Shown piece after piece: positions 24,543-32,885 of a DNA stretch of 64,000 bases (its first letter is position 1; each line of letters starts with the position of its first letter). The stretch comes from Gammaproteobacteria bacterium (GTDB lineage: Bacteria > Pseudomonadota > Gammaproteobacteria > Competibacterales > Competibacteraceae): contig JACKMZ010000002.1 in the NCBI GenBank assembly GCA_024235135.1, positions 372,001 to 436,000 of the forward strand, given 5' to 3'. A program made the position numbers and the translations under genes. The notes beneath the pieces are model-generated. The model was not told where the DNA came from. It did not search any database and saw nothing but the letters and a program-made list of their open reading frames with translations.

Positions 24543-25422
24543 ATTGCCGGGTAGTCTGGGGAATGTAATACCCCGAGCCGATAAAACCGTCGAAGCCGGG
24601 GATTTTCTTGAAATAAGAGATCTTGGGCTGAAATTGATGCGTGGTTGGATTGAGCATTTGATATTCGAAAGCGCCCCCGCCATGGGCCTTAGTCATTTCG
24701 ATCATTTGTTGTATGACCAATTTACCGTCCGGACTCCGATAATCCGCCATATTAGTGCTGGGCGTATCCAATTTTACGGAATTGGCCAGGTTCTCGCCGC
24801 CGAAATCGTAGACGAAAACGTATAATTCCCCATCCTGAAAAGGATTGTCAGGTTTTTTGAAATCTTCCAAGGACTGCTCCAGGCCGCTCGTTTCAATATG
24901 CGCCAGCGCCTTGTTCACCAGCGCGATAGCTTCCTTTTTGGCTGCGGTTTGTTTAGCCTGATAAAATCCCGCGCCCAGGAATCCATTAAAATTCGGGATC
25001 TTCTTGAAATAGGAGATCTTGGATTCGACTTGCCCGGACTGGGGATTGATCCAGTCATATTCGAAAGCGCCCCCGCCCCCGGTTTTGCTCATTTCGATCA
25101 TTTGCTGAATCACTAACTTGCCGTCTGGACTGCGTAGATCCTTCAGGTTGACACCGGGTAGATTCAAGGGCACAGAATTGGCTAGGTTATTGCCATCGAA
25201 ATCGTAAACGAAGAGATAGAGGGCCCCGCCGTGAAAGGGATTATCCGAGTTTTTGAAATCAGCTAGGGCTTGTTTCAACCCGACTGTCTCAATATGCGTC
25301 AGGGCCTTGTGTACCAGATCGACCGCATCCTTCTTCGCATTCGGCCTGTTGGCCGCCAATGCGCTTGGGCCCCATAGCACGCTCAGCACCAGGACCGCTA
25401 AAATTATTCTTGTCATCGGCAT
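24541..25422 (-). CDS. Secreted protein with two tandem single-Cache domains
   Basis: A 293-residue protein with a signal peptide ending near ALAAN. The mature part is an internal duplication of about 125 residues: NPFHGGALYLFVYDFDGNNL and NPFQDGELYVFVYDFGGENL are equivalent segments. SPDGKLVIQQMIEM occurs in both copies, and each copy ends with a SYFKKIP block followed by G-F-x-G. Such Cache_2-type units bind small metabolites outside the cytoplasm. No membrane anchor or output domain follows, so this is a soluble periplasmic binder. Strong GAGGAGGGG precedes the ATG. It lies 19 bp downstream of the hybrid histidine kinase gene and may supply its signal. Confidence 0.85.
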   Translation of the reverse strand: MPMTRIILAVLVLSVLWGPSALAANRPNAKKDAVDLVHKALTHIETVGLKQALADFKNSDNPFHGGALYLFVYDFDGNNLANSVPLNLPGVNLKDLRSPDGKLVIQQMIEMSKTGGGGAFEYDWINPQSGQVESKISYFKKIPNFNGFLGAGFYQAKQTAAKKEAIALVNKALAHIETSGLEQSLEDFKKPDNPFQDGELYVFVYDFGGENLANSVKLDTPSTNMADYRSPDGKLVIQQMIEMTKAHGGGAFEYQMLNPTTHQFQPKISYFKKIPGFDGFIGSGYYIPQTTRQ

Positions 25423-25441
25423 AGCGCCCCTCCTCGCAACT

Positions 25442-27502
25442 CTATCCGTGTTCCAGTACTTCCCGCACCGCTCGCGCGAGATCTTGTTGTTGAAAGGGTT
25501 TATCCAGGGTTACGCAGCCCAGTAGGTCACGTTCCATGGCGGTTTTTTCAGGATGGCCAGACATGCACAGCACTTTGACGGTGGGGCATTGCCGCTGCAC
25601 GATGTTAATCAGTTCATGGCCATTGATCGCGCCGGGTATGACCAGATCCGAAAGCAGCAGGGCGATCCGTGGATCGCGTTTCAGGATGGAAAGGGCGGTC
25701 GGACCGTCTTCGGCTTCCTGTACAGCGTAGCCCAATTCATCAAGCACATGACTGATAAAATGGCGCACGTCGGGATCATCTTCAACCAGCAGAATGGTTT
25801 CCCCATGCCCATACTCGCAGTTATTGACGGGGATGTTGGCGGGAGCGTTGACCGCTGTCGGCGCCTTGGGCAGATACATTTGCACCGTGGTACCTTGTCC
25901 GGGTTCGCTAAGAATGCGCAGATGGCCGCCTGACTGGCGAACAAAGCCATAGACCATGCTCAAACCCAGCCCAGTTCCCGATCCTGGCTCCTTGGTGCTG
26001 AAAAATGGTTCCACGGCGCGTTCCGCGACTTCCGGGGGCATGCCGCTCCCCGTGTCGCTCACCGACAGCAGCACATAATCTCCCGGTTTCACGTCGGGAT
26101 CGCCATGCATCGAACCGACCGTGATGTTGCTGGCTTTGATGGTCAGTGTGCCGCCCCGCGGCATCGCGTCACGGGCGTTGATGGCCAGATTCAACACAGC
26201 GTTCACCAGTTGGTTGGGATCGGCCAGAATTTTCCACACCCCGGTATCGACACGGGTGTCCAGGGTAATCGCCTCGCCCAGGGTACGGCGTAGAAAGTCG
26301 TCCAGTTCGGTGGCTTGCCACTCCAACGACAGCACTTTGGGCTTGAGGCTTTGCTGACGGGAAAAGGCCAACAGACGGCGGATCAGGTCGGCGCCACAAC
26401 GCGCGGCGTTCATCGAGGTTTGCACGGCTTTAAGCCACTCGGGCGCCGTATCGCGATTGCGTTCCAGATGTTTTTTAAGGAACGCCAGATTGCCCATGAT
26501 CAGGGTGAGCAGATTATTGAAATCATGAGCAATTCCGCCGGTCAACTGGCCAATGGCTTCCATGCGCTGACCCCGATTCAAGGCACGCTGCGCTTGCTTG
26601 TAATGAGTTAGGTCCTGGCCCAGGAGGAAAAAACCGAGCACCCGCTCACCTTCCCCATGATGAGGAATGAAAGAGGAGCAAACGTCCAGGGTGCGGCCTG
26701 CTGTCGTGGTGACCTGATATTCGATGCTGCCCTCCACGCCACTCAGCGCGGCCTGTACGGCACCTTGAACGCGTTGGTAGAGGGCTTCTCCCAACACCTC
26801 ACGCAGGGGTCGGCCCACGATGGCCGAGGGTGCCGACCCGAACCATTCCCTATGCTTTTGGTTGGCGAAGCCATAGCACTGGCGAGCGTCCACATAGGCA
26901 ATCAGCGCGGGTACGGCGTCCGCGATGGAGCGAATCCAACTCTCGCTGCGCTGCAAGGCCATGGCCGTTTGTTTATGGGAGGCGACTTCCGCCGCCAGTT
27001 GTGCGTTCAGTGCTTCCAGCTCGACGGTACGTTCGGCAACCCGCGTTTCCAACTGTGTATGGCTTTGTTGGAGTTCCAGATCGGCCAACTTGCGTGCGGT
27101 AATATCGGTATAGATCGTGATGAAGCCACCGCCCGCAATCGGATTGCCGCGCACCTCCAGCACGGTTCCATCCGGCCGGACACGTTCAAAACAGTGTGAC
27201 TGGAAGGCACGGGCCTGTTGTATGCGTTGTTCGAATTGGCTTTGCTGATCGCCTGGGCCATACTCACCGCGGTCTACGTTATAGCGGATGAATGCGGCAA
27301 ATGGCGTGCCCACTTGTGCCAGATCCAGGGGGAAATCCAAGAGTTCCAGAAAACGTTTGTTCCAGGCAACAAGCCGTAGCTCTTGGTCGAATATCGAATA
27401 ACCCTGATCCAGGTGTTCGAGGGCGGCCAGCGTCATGGACCAACGTGCGCAAGCAGTCTGTTCGGTCACGGCAGCGCCTGCCAGGGGCTCGTTTTCAGAC
27501 AC
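25442..27502 (-). CDS. Hybrid sensor histidine kinase (PAS-PAS-HisKA-HATPase-REC)
   Basis: A 686-residue cytoplasmic kinase. Two PAS domains are at about 20-138 and 190-300, the first of the PAS-7 type (LDQGYSIFDQELRLVAWN), joined by a coiled coil. The phospho-accepting His326 lies in GGIAHDFNN. The ATP-binding domain has VLNLAINARDAMPRGG (N box) and VSDTGSGMPPEVAERAVEPFFSTK (G boxes). The C-terminal receiver domain (about 565-685) has ILLVEDDPDVR, the phospho-acceptor Asp in LLLSDLVIPG and the Lys in LDKPF. No membrane helix is seen. Start is a GTG. No cognate output regulator is adjacent. Confidence 0.92.
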   Translation of the reverse strand: MSENEPLAGAAVTEQTACARWSMTLAALEHLDQGYSIFDQELRLVAWNKRFLELLDFPLDLAQVGTPFAAFIRYNVDRGEYGPGDQQSQFEQRIQQARAFQSHCFERVRPDGTVLEVRGNPIAGGGFITIYTDITARKLADLELQQSHTQLETRVAERTVELEALNAQLAAEVASHKQTAMALQRSESWIRSIADAVPALIAYVDARQCYGFANQKHREWFGSAPSAIVGRPLREVLGEALYQRVQGAVQAALSGVEGSIEYQVTTTAGRTLDVCSSFIPHHGEGERVLGFFLLGQDLTHYKQAQRALNRGQRMEAIGQLTGGIAHDFNNLLTLIMGNLAFLKKHLERNRDTAPEWLKAVQTSMNAARCGADLIRRLLAFSRQQSLKPKVLSLEWQATELDDFLRRTLGEAITLDTRVDTGVWKILADPNQLVNAVLNLAINARDAMPRGGTLTIKASNITVGSMHGDPDVKPGDYVLLSVSDTGSGMPPEVAERAVEPFFSTKEPGSGTGLGLSMVYGFVRQSGGHLRILSEPGQGTTVQMYLPKAPTAVNAPANIPVNNCEYGHGETILLVEDDPDVRHFISHVLDELGYAVQEAEDGPTALSILKRDPRIALLLSDLVIPGAINGHELINIVQRQCPTVKVLCMSGHPEKTAMERDLLGCVTLDKPFQQQDLARAVREVLEHG

Positions 27503-27609
27503 CGGTTACATACCCTGATTTCTATGGGAAATATATCGAACAATTATAGACCTAACTTGATTCGCTGCGGCAGTTCGTGGCGCGTCCATAAGCTCGCTCT
27601 TCGGCCACC

Positions 27610-27756
27610 ATGAGGGTGATAGCCATGATTGAAGACAGGTGCCGATCCATGCCCGTGTCGGGCATGGTTGACGAGTGTGGCCCTATGAGTGTCGAAGAGA
27701 TTGCCCGTGGCCGGCGGCGCTATGCCATCACCGGGCATGAAGGGGTACGGTGGTGA
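27610..27756 (+). CDS. Possible small ORF overlapping the rsmG start
   Basis: An ATG-initiated frame of 48 codons (starting MRVIAMIEDRCRSMPV) ends at a TGA that overlaps the GTG start of rsmG, an arrangement compatible with translational coupling. I recognise no family and see no strong ribosome site. It occupies most of the 247-bp divergent spacer between the histidine kinase and rsmG, where otherwise I see no gene. Confidence 0.2.
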   Translation: MRVIAMIEDRCRSMPVSGMVDECGPMSVEEIARGRRRYAITGHEGVRW

Positions 27757-28394
27757 CACTGGATGCGCACATTTCCCGCGCCTTACGTCGCACGGGTATT
27801 GAGGTTCCGCAGGACGGCATACGCCTGTTCGGGGAATACCTGCGGTTGCTTGAGCGTTGGAACCAGACATACAATCTTACTGCGGTGCGTCATGGCGAAG
27901 AGATGATCGATCGCCATGTGATTGACAGCCTTACCATCTTGCCTTGGGTGCGGGGTCCGCGAGTGTTGGATGTCGGGAGCGGTGCCGGATTGCCGGGAAT
28001 TCCGCTAGCCATAGCCGGCCCGGCTGTGCAGATGGTCTTGTTGGATAGCAACATCAAACGCGTGCGCTTTCTGCGCCAAGTGGTCCTTGAATTGGGTTTG
28101 GCTAACATCAGCGTGGTGCGTTGTCGCGTGGAAGACTATCAACCCGAAGTATTATTCGATAGCGTGGTCGCACGGGCTTTCGCACCGCTGCCTGAGTTAT
28201 TGCGCGGAGCAGGCCGCTTGTGCCACGACCGAGGGCGTGTATTGGCCATGAAAGGGATGTATCCGGCTTCCGAATTGGCCGATCTGCCTTCCGAGTACCG
28301 GATCGAGGGCGTTTACCGGCTGCATATGCCGGGACTGGACGCCGAACGGCATTTGATTCATTGTGCTCCTAACGTTCCCCCAAGAGATAATTAA
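27750..28394 (+). CDS. rsmG: 16S rRNA (guanine527-N7)-methyltransferase RsmG
   Basis: A 214-residue GidB/RsmG. It starts with GTG (or GTG one codon on). RLLERWNQTYNLTAVR, a HVIDSLTILPWV segment, the SAM loop VLDVGSGAGLPGIPLAI and SNIKRVRFLRQV are all diagnostic. It methylates G527 of 16S rRNA; loss gives low-level streptomycin resistance in E. coli. Its stop overlaps the parA start by one base (TAATG). mnmG, the usual upstream partner, is not present in this window. Confidence 0.96.
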   Translation: MVTLDAHISRALRRTGIEVPQDGIRLFGEYLRLLERWNQTYNLTAVRHGEEMIDRHVIDSLTILPWVRGPRVLDVGSGAGLPGIPLAIAGPAVQMVLLDSNIKRVRFLRQVVLELGLANISVVRCRVEDYQPEVLFDSVVARAFAPLPELLRGAGRLCHDRGRVLAMKGMYPASELADLPSEYRIEGVYRLHMPGLDAERHLIHCAPNVPPRDN

Positions 28395-29194
28395 TGGCTT
28401 ACATCATAGCGATAGCCAATCAGAAGGGCGGTGTTGGCAAGACCACGACGGCGGTGAATCTAGCCGCCTGCCTGGCTGCGGCCAAAGTGAAGCGGCGTGT
28501 GTTGCTGGTCGATATCGATCCGCAAGGTAACGCGACCATGGGCTGCGGTATCGATAAACATACCGCCAAGGCAACCAGCTACGAGATCCTGCTGAAGGAA
28601 ACCGGCATCCGGGATGCCCTGCAATTTTCCGAGTCCGCCCAGATTCAGGTGCTTCCAGCTAATATCGATTTAACGGGAGCGGAGGTGGCGCTATTGAGCG
28701 TCAAGAATGGGCAGCGCCGCTTACAGGAGGTCTTGGCGCCGATTCAAGCCGATTATGACGATGTTTTGATCGATTGCCCGCCGTCGTTGAGCATGCTAAC
28801 CGTCAACGCGTTGACAGCGGCTCATGGGCTGATTATCCCCATCCAGTGTGAGTATTACGCGTTGGAAGGTCTATCGGCCTTGTTGGATACAGTAGAACGG
28901 GTGCGCCACAGCACCAATCCGGAGTTGCGCATCGAAGGCTTGCTGCGGACGATGTTCGACGCTCGCAATCGTCTGGCCAACGAGGTATCCGCTCAACTGA
29001 TGCAGCATTTCGGCGATACCGTCTACCAGACAGTGATACCCCGTAACGTGCGTTTGGCAGAAGCACCCAGTCACGGTTTGCCCGTAACGGTGTACGACAA
29101 GTCCTCGCGAGGGGCGGAAAGCTATCTGGCGTTGGCTAAGGAAGTGATGCGCCGCACCCATCCGAAAACGGGTACGCGCGCTGTGGTGGGATAA
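28394..29194 (+). CDS. parA: Chromosome partitioning ATPase ParA (Soj)
   Basis: A 266-residue MinD/ParA-family ATPase. It starts with the deviant Walker A motif NQKGGVGKTTTAVNLA, then VLLVDIDPQGNATMGCGI and the Walker B-like VLIDCPPSLSMLTVNAL. It has no N-terminal HTH, as expected for chromosomal Soj types. It binds DNA non-specifically in the ATP state and moves ParB-parS complexes apart. It is coupled to rsmG upstream, with parB 55 bp downstream. Confidence 0.96.
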   Translation: MAYIIAIANQKGGVGKTTTAVNLAACLAAAKVKRRVLLVDIDPQGNATMGCGIDKHTAKATSYEILLKETGIRDALQFSESAQIQVLPANIDLTGAEVALLSVKNGQRRLQEVLAPIQADYDDVLIDCPPSLSMLTVNALTAAHGLIIPIQCEYYALEGLSALLDTVERVRHSTNPELRIEGLLRTMFDARNRLANEVSAQLMQHFGDTVYQTVIPRNVRLAEAPSHGLPVTVYDKSSRGAESYLALAKEVMRRTHPKTGTRAVVG

Positions 29195-29249
29195 CGGGTT
29201 GTCTTGGGTGGGAGTGGCGCATGATTCGTGGTGACCGGAATCGTAAATT

Positions 29250-30122
29250 ATGGCTGTGAAAAGACGGGGATTGGGACGCGGGTTGGACGTCTTGCTGGGT
29301 ATGGCGAATACGCTGGATGATGACTCCGAAGTCGAAGGAAATCTGTGCCTGTTGGCTGTCGATCAACTGGTGCGCAGTCCCTATCAACCGCGCCTGAGCA
29401 TACGCCAGGATAGTTTGCAGGCTTTGGCCGATTCCATTCGCACTCAGGGCGTGGTGCAGCCTTTGGTAGTGCGCCCCTTGGCCGCCGAGCGTTACGAAAT
29501 CGTTGCGGGTGAGCGGCGCTGGCGGGCCGCGCAGCTGGCCGGATTGAGCAAGGTGCCGGCACTGGTTCGCCAATTGCCTGATCAGGCCGCCCTGGTTATC
29601 GCCTTGATTGAAAACATCCAACGCGAGGATTTGAATCCTCTGGAAGAAGCCGAGGCCCTCAAGCGGTTGGTCAATGAATTCAATCTCACACACCAGGAAG
29701 CCGCCGAGGCGATTGGACGGTCCCGCGCCACCGTCAGCAATTCCTTGCGCCTGCTGGAACTGTGCGAGGAAGTGCGCCAGTTGCTGAGAGAATACCGTTT
29801 GGAAATGGGGCACGCGCGTGCCTTGCTGCCTTTGCCGCCCGCCTTGCAGCAGGAAGCCGCCCGACAGATCCAGTTGCGTGGGCTGTCGGTCCGGGAAACC
29901 GAAGCCTTAGTCAGACGTTTGTTGGAGAGCACTCCCGATGCATCGCCACCGATGCTGGACCCGGATATTCGTCTGCTTCAGGAAGACTTGTCGGAGCGGC
30001 TGGGAGCTCGGGTGTTGGTGCACCATCAAACTTCGGGCAAGGGCCGTCTGGTGATCCATTACAATTCACTGGACGAACTGGACGGTATCCTGCGCCATGT
30101 TAGGCAAACAACCATTGATTGA
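29250..30122 (+). CDS. parB: Chromosome partitioning protein ParB (Spo0J)
   Basis: A 290-residue ParB CTPase/DNA-binding protein. The N terminus RRGLGRGLDVLLG is conserved in the family. Box motifs are SPYQPRLSIRQDSLQALADSI and the CTP-binding GERRWRAAQLAGL, followed by a central HTH with TVSNSLRLLEL. No clear parS (TGTTTCACGTGAAACA) was found in this window. The stop codon overlaps the -35 element of the atp promoter. Confidence 0.96.
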   Translation: MAVKRRGLGRGLDVLLGMANTLDDDSEVEGNLCLLAVDQLVRSPYQPRLSIRQDSLQALADSIRTQGVVQPLVVRPLAAERYEIVAGERRWRAAQLAGLSKVPALVRQLPDQAALVIALIENIQREDLNPLEEAEALKRLVNEFNLTHQEAAEAIGRSRATVSNSLRLLELCEEVRQLLREYRLEMGHARALLPLPPALQQEAARQIQLRGLSVRETEALVRRLLESTPDASPPMLDPDIRLLQEDLSERLGARVLVHHQTSGKGRLVIHYNSLDELDGILRHVRQTTID

Positions 30123-30147
30123 CCAGCGATGGCTGAATTTTTATAAT
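30119..30147 (+). promoter_or_regulatory. Sigma70 promoter of the ATP synthase operon
   Basis: TTGACC at 30119-30124, a 17-bp spacer and TATAAT at 30142-30147. This is one of the best promoter matches in the window. The -35 overlaps the parB stop codon; the atpI start is 78 bp downstream. Confidence 0.75.
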
Positions 30148-30224
30148 GCTAGATGCGATTGACAGCAGAAAAACGATAGACCCGCTCAGTTAACCCCGAC
30201 GACGTTGAATAGGGGAGAAAAGAT

Positions 30225-30644
30225 TTGATACCCGGCGCGGCGCTCTTACCCAACTTTGGACATGCGAGCGCCCGTAAAGCGACGACAAAGATTTTACTGG
30301 TTCAGTTGGTTATTACTTGCTTGGCGACGAGCGTATGCCTGCTATTACCCAGCCTCAAAGGCGCTTATTCCGCAGCTATCGGCGGTGGAATAAGTATAAT
30401 CGTCACGCTTTACTTCGCAGCCCAGGTTTTTTCCAAAGCTAATGGTTATTCAGCCAATAAAATCGCTCGATCATTTTATCTGGGCGAGGCAATCAAGATC
30501 GTTTTGACGATTATTTTGTTCAGTGTTGCCATTTTATGGTTGAACGTTTCTTTTCTACCTCTCTTCTTGACGTACGCTGCTACGCTGATGGCCTATTGGT
30601 TGGTTTTGCCCTTTACCCTGGAGACGGTGGTTAAAACATCATGA
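30225..30644 (+). CDS. atpI: ATP synthase protein I
   Basis: A 139-residue membrane protein with four hydrophobic segments (such as LVQLVITCLATSVCLLLPSL and AAIGGGISIIVTLYFAAQVF), the size and layout of AtpI. AtpI helps assemble the c-ring but is not part of the final complex. A TTG start at 30225 follows GGGGAGAA. The stop overlaps the atpB start (ATGA). Confidence 0.85.
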   Translation: MIPGAALLPNFGHASARKATTKILLVQLVITCLATSVCLLLPSLKGAYSAAIGGGISIIVTLYFAAQVFSKANGYSANKIARSFYLGEAIKIVLTIILFSVAILWLNVSFLPLFLTYAATLMAYWLVLPFTLETVVKTS

Positions 30645-31411
30645 GCGAGAGTGGCACTCCTAGCGGTACTGAATATATCATTCACCACCTGACGCCGCTG
30701 CAAGTCGGCGAGGGGTTTTGGTCCTTTCATCTGGATACGCTGATTGTTTCCGCGGCTCTAGGTGCCTTGTTCCTGTGGCTGTTCATTAAAGTGGCGCGGT
30801 CCGCCACCAGCGGTGTGCCGGGAAACCTCCAAAATTTCGCGGAGATCATCGTTGAATTTGTCGATACCCAGGTCAAGGATACGTTTCACGGTCGCAATCC
30901 GGTGATTGCGCCGCTGGCTTTGACTATTTTTGTTTGGGTCTTTCTTTGGAATTTCATGGATCTGTTGCCTGTCGATTTGGTTCCACAAATCGCTGGTGCG
31001 GTTGGCGTCCATCATTTCAAGGTTGTTCCGTCTACGGATGTTAATGCCACTTTTGCGCTTTCTCTAAGCGTAATGTTTTTGGTTTACTTTTACAGTCTTA
31101 AGGTGAAAGGGCTGAAAGGGTTTGCCAAAGAAGTGCTGTTTCATCCTTTTGGTAAATGGTTTTTGCCGGCTAATCTGTTATTGAGAATCGTCGAAGATTT
31201 AGCTAAACCCATTTCGCTAGCACTTCGTTTATTCGGCAACCTCTATGCCGGGGAATTGATTTTTATTCTCATTGCCTTGTTGCCCTGGTGGCTCCAGTTT
31301 ACGCTGGGTTGGCCGTGGGCGGTCTTTCACTTGCTGATTATTACTCTCCAAGCGTTTATCTTTATGGTCTTGACCATTGTTTATTTAAGCATGGCGCATG
31401 AAGATCATTAA
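30641..31411 (+). CDS. atpB: ATP synthase F0 subunit a
   Basis: A 256-residue integral membrane subunit a. The essential Arg is in the conserved helix ISLALRLFGNLYAGELIFILIA. NFMDLLPVDLVP and the HHLTPLQVG N terminus are typical of proteobacterial AtpB. It forms the proton half-channels beside the c-ring. It overlaps atpI by 4 bp. Confidence 0.97.
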   Translation: MSESGTPSGTEYIIHHLTPLQVGEGFWSFHLDTLIVSAALGALFLWLFIKVARSATSGVPGNLQNFAEIIVEFVDTQVKDTFHGRNPVIAPLALTIFVWVFLWNFMDLLPVDLVPQIAGAVGVHHFKVVPSTDVNATFALSLSVMFLVYFYSLKVKGLKGFAKEVLFHPFGKWFLPANLLLRIVEDLAKPISLALRLFGNLYAGELIFILIALLPWWLQFTLGWPWAVFHLLIITLQAFIFMVLTIVYLSMAHEDH

Positions 31412-31436
31412 GGATTTATTCGCTGAAAATAATTGT

Positions 31437-31493
31437 TGAAGCAAGTCCTCGTTTTTCTTTTGTCCAATCCTAACCTGTGTTTTTGGAGGCATA
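31437..31493 (+). promoter_or_regulatory. U-rich translation initiation region of atpE
   Basis: The 82-bp gap between atpB and atpE is T-rich (CGTTTTTCTTTTGTCC, then GTGTTTTTGGAGGC directly at the ATG). E. coli atpE has a U-rich translational enhancer that supports the high synthesis rate needed for many c subunits per complex. The same logic seems to apply here. Confidence 0.5.
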
Positions 31494-31784
31494 ATGGAAA
31501 CTGCAGTTTTGATCGCCGATGTGCAAGGTATGACGGCTATTGCCGTGGCTCTTATGATCGGCATGGGTGCTCTGGGCACCGCCATCGGCTTCGGTTTATT
31601 AGGCGGTCGGTTCTTGGAAGGAGCGGCACGTCAACCAGAAATGATTCCGGCCTTACAAGTCAAAATGTTTATCGTGGCCGGTCTGCTTGACGCGGTGACC
31701 ATGATTGGTGTCGGTCTCGCATTGTTCTTCACTTTCGCCAACCCCTTCACGGGTCCTGTGTTATCGGCGATAAGCGGCGGTTGA
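31494..31784 (+). CDS. atpE: ATP synthase F0 subunit c
   Basis: A 96-residue proteolipid with two transmembrane helices. The glycine-rich first helix ends GTAIGFGLLGGRFLEGAARQPE, and the second carries the proton-binding Asp in VAGLLDAVTMIGVGLALFF. An Asp without the Gln/Glu/Ser-Thr sodium ligands indicates a proton-driven enzyme. Confidence 0.97.
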   Translation: METAVLIADVQGMTAIAVALMIGMGALGTAIGFGLLGGRFLEGAARQPEMIPALQVKMFIVAGLLDAVTMIGVGLALFFTFANPFTGPVLSAISGG

Positions 31785-31837
31785 TTCCGCACTATCGTGA
31801 GTGTCCTTATTGCCAACACAAGTCAAGGGGGTAAAAC

Positions 31838-32308
31838 GTGAATTTTAATGCCACTCTGATCGGGCAGATGATCACGTTTGGCCTGCTGGTGATCTTTACA
31901 ATGAAGTACGTGTGGCCTCCGATCATACAGGCCATGCAAGATAGGCAGAAGCGCATTGCGGAGGGATTAGCCTCGGCGGAGCGCGGTGTCCGTGAGCAGG
32001 AATTGGCGGCTTCCAAAGCCAGCGAAACGCTCAAGGATGCCAAGCGCCAGGCCGCAGAAATCATCGCGCATGCGCAAAAACGCGCCAACGAGATCATCGA
32101 GCAATCCAAAAACGACGCCCGCGCTGAAGGGGAGCGCCAATTGGTCGCTGCCCAAGCGGAAATCGAGCAGGAAATGAACAGAGCCCGGGAACAACTGCGC
32201 AACCAGGTGATCGATCTCGCCGTTGCCGGTGCCGGTCGCGTACTCAAGCGTGAGATCGACGAGACGGCTCACGCAGCCATGCTCGATGACCTAATCGCCC
32301 AACTCTAG
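31838..32308 (+). CDS. atpF: ATP synthase F0 subunit b
   Basis: A 156-residue stator subunit, the same length as E. coli AtpF. One N-terminal membrane helix (TLIGQMITFGLLVIFTMKYVW) is followed by a long charged coiled coil rich in Ala, Glu and Lys that forms the peripheral stalk. Purine-rich GGGGG precedes the ATG. Confidence 0.96.
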   Translation: MNFNATLIGQMITFGLLVIFTMKYVWPPIIQAMQDRQKRIAEGLASAERGVREQELAASKASETLKDAKRQAAEIIAHAQKRANEIIEQSKNDARAEGERQLVAAQAEIEQEMNRAREQLRNQVIDLAVAGAGRVLKREIDETAHAAMLDDLIAQL

Positions 32309-32326
32309 TATGTCAGGACCGTCCTT

Positions 32327-32875
32327 ATGGCTGAGATGACAACGGTCGCCCGTCCCTATGCCCGGGCTGCTTTTGAGCAGGCCCAGGCGAGTGGGGAATT
32401 GGCGTCTTGGTCCGATTTGCTGCAGACCGCGGCGCAGGCCGCCGCTGATCCTGCTCTGCACGCCTTGCTGGCGCACCCGAAACTGACTCCCCCGGATAAG
32501 GCCGGGCTGCTTTTGGATATCTGCGCGGCGGCTCAAACCGAGGTATTACCGGATGCAGGGCGTAACTTCATAACATTGCTGGCTGAGAATGACCGCCTTG
32601 ACGCGATTGCTGCGATCACGGAGATCTTCGAGAATTTGCGTGCGGATGCGGAGAAAAGTGTCCATGCGTTGATGACCGCGGCCTTCGCTGTCAGCGATGA
32701 ACAACGGCAGAAGATTACCGAAGCCTTGAAACAGCATTTACAACGTGACGTGGTGCTGGAATGCGCTGTGGATGAATCACTGATCGGCGGTGCGATTATC
32801 CGGGCTGGGGATCTGGTTATTGACGGTTCAGCGCGCGGCTATTTGGACAAACTGGCCGTCGCCCTGCATCAGTAA
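32327..32875 (+). CDS. atpH: ATP synthase F1 subunit delta
   Basis: A 182-residue delta (OSCP) subunit linking the b stalk to the top of F1. It starts MAEMTTVARPYARAAFEQA and ends with the conserved VDESLIGGAIIRAGDLVIDGSARGYLDKL block. Confidence 0.96.
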   Translation: MAEMTTVARPYARAAFEQAQASGELASWSDLLQTAAQAAADPALHALLAHPKLTPPDKAGLLLDICAAAQTEVLPDAGRNFITLLAENDRLDAIAAITEIFENLRADAEKSVHALMTAAFAVSDEQRQKITEALKQHLQRDVVLECAVDESLIGGAIIRAGDLVIDGSARGYLDKLAVALHQ

Positions 32876-32885
32876 GGGGAAATGT

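Noticed and set aside
30880..30895. CGTTTCACGG resembling part of a parS site
   Set aside because: Only half of the 16-bp parS palindrome matches and it lies inside atpB.
32790..32885. Upstream extension of atpA into atpH
   Set aside because: The standard 513-residue protein starts at 32886 with its own ribosome site; the extension is an out-of-frame shadow of atpH.
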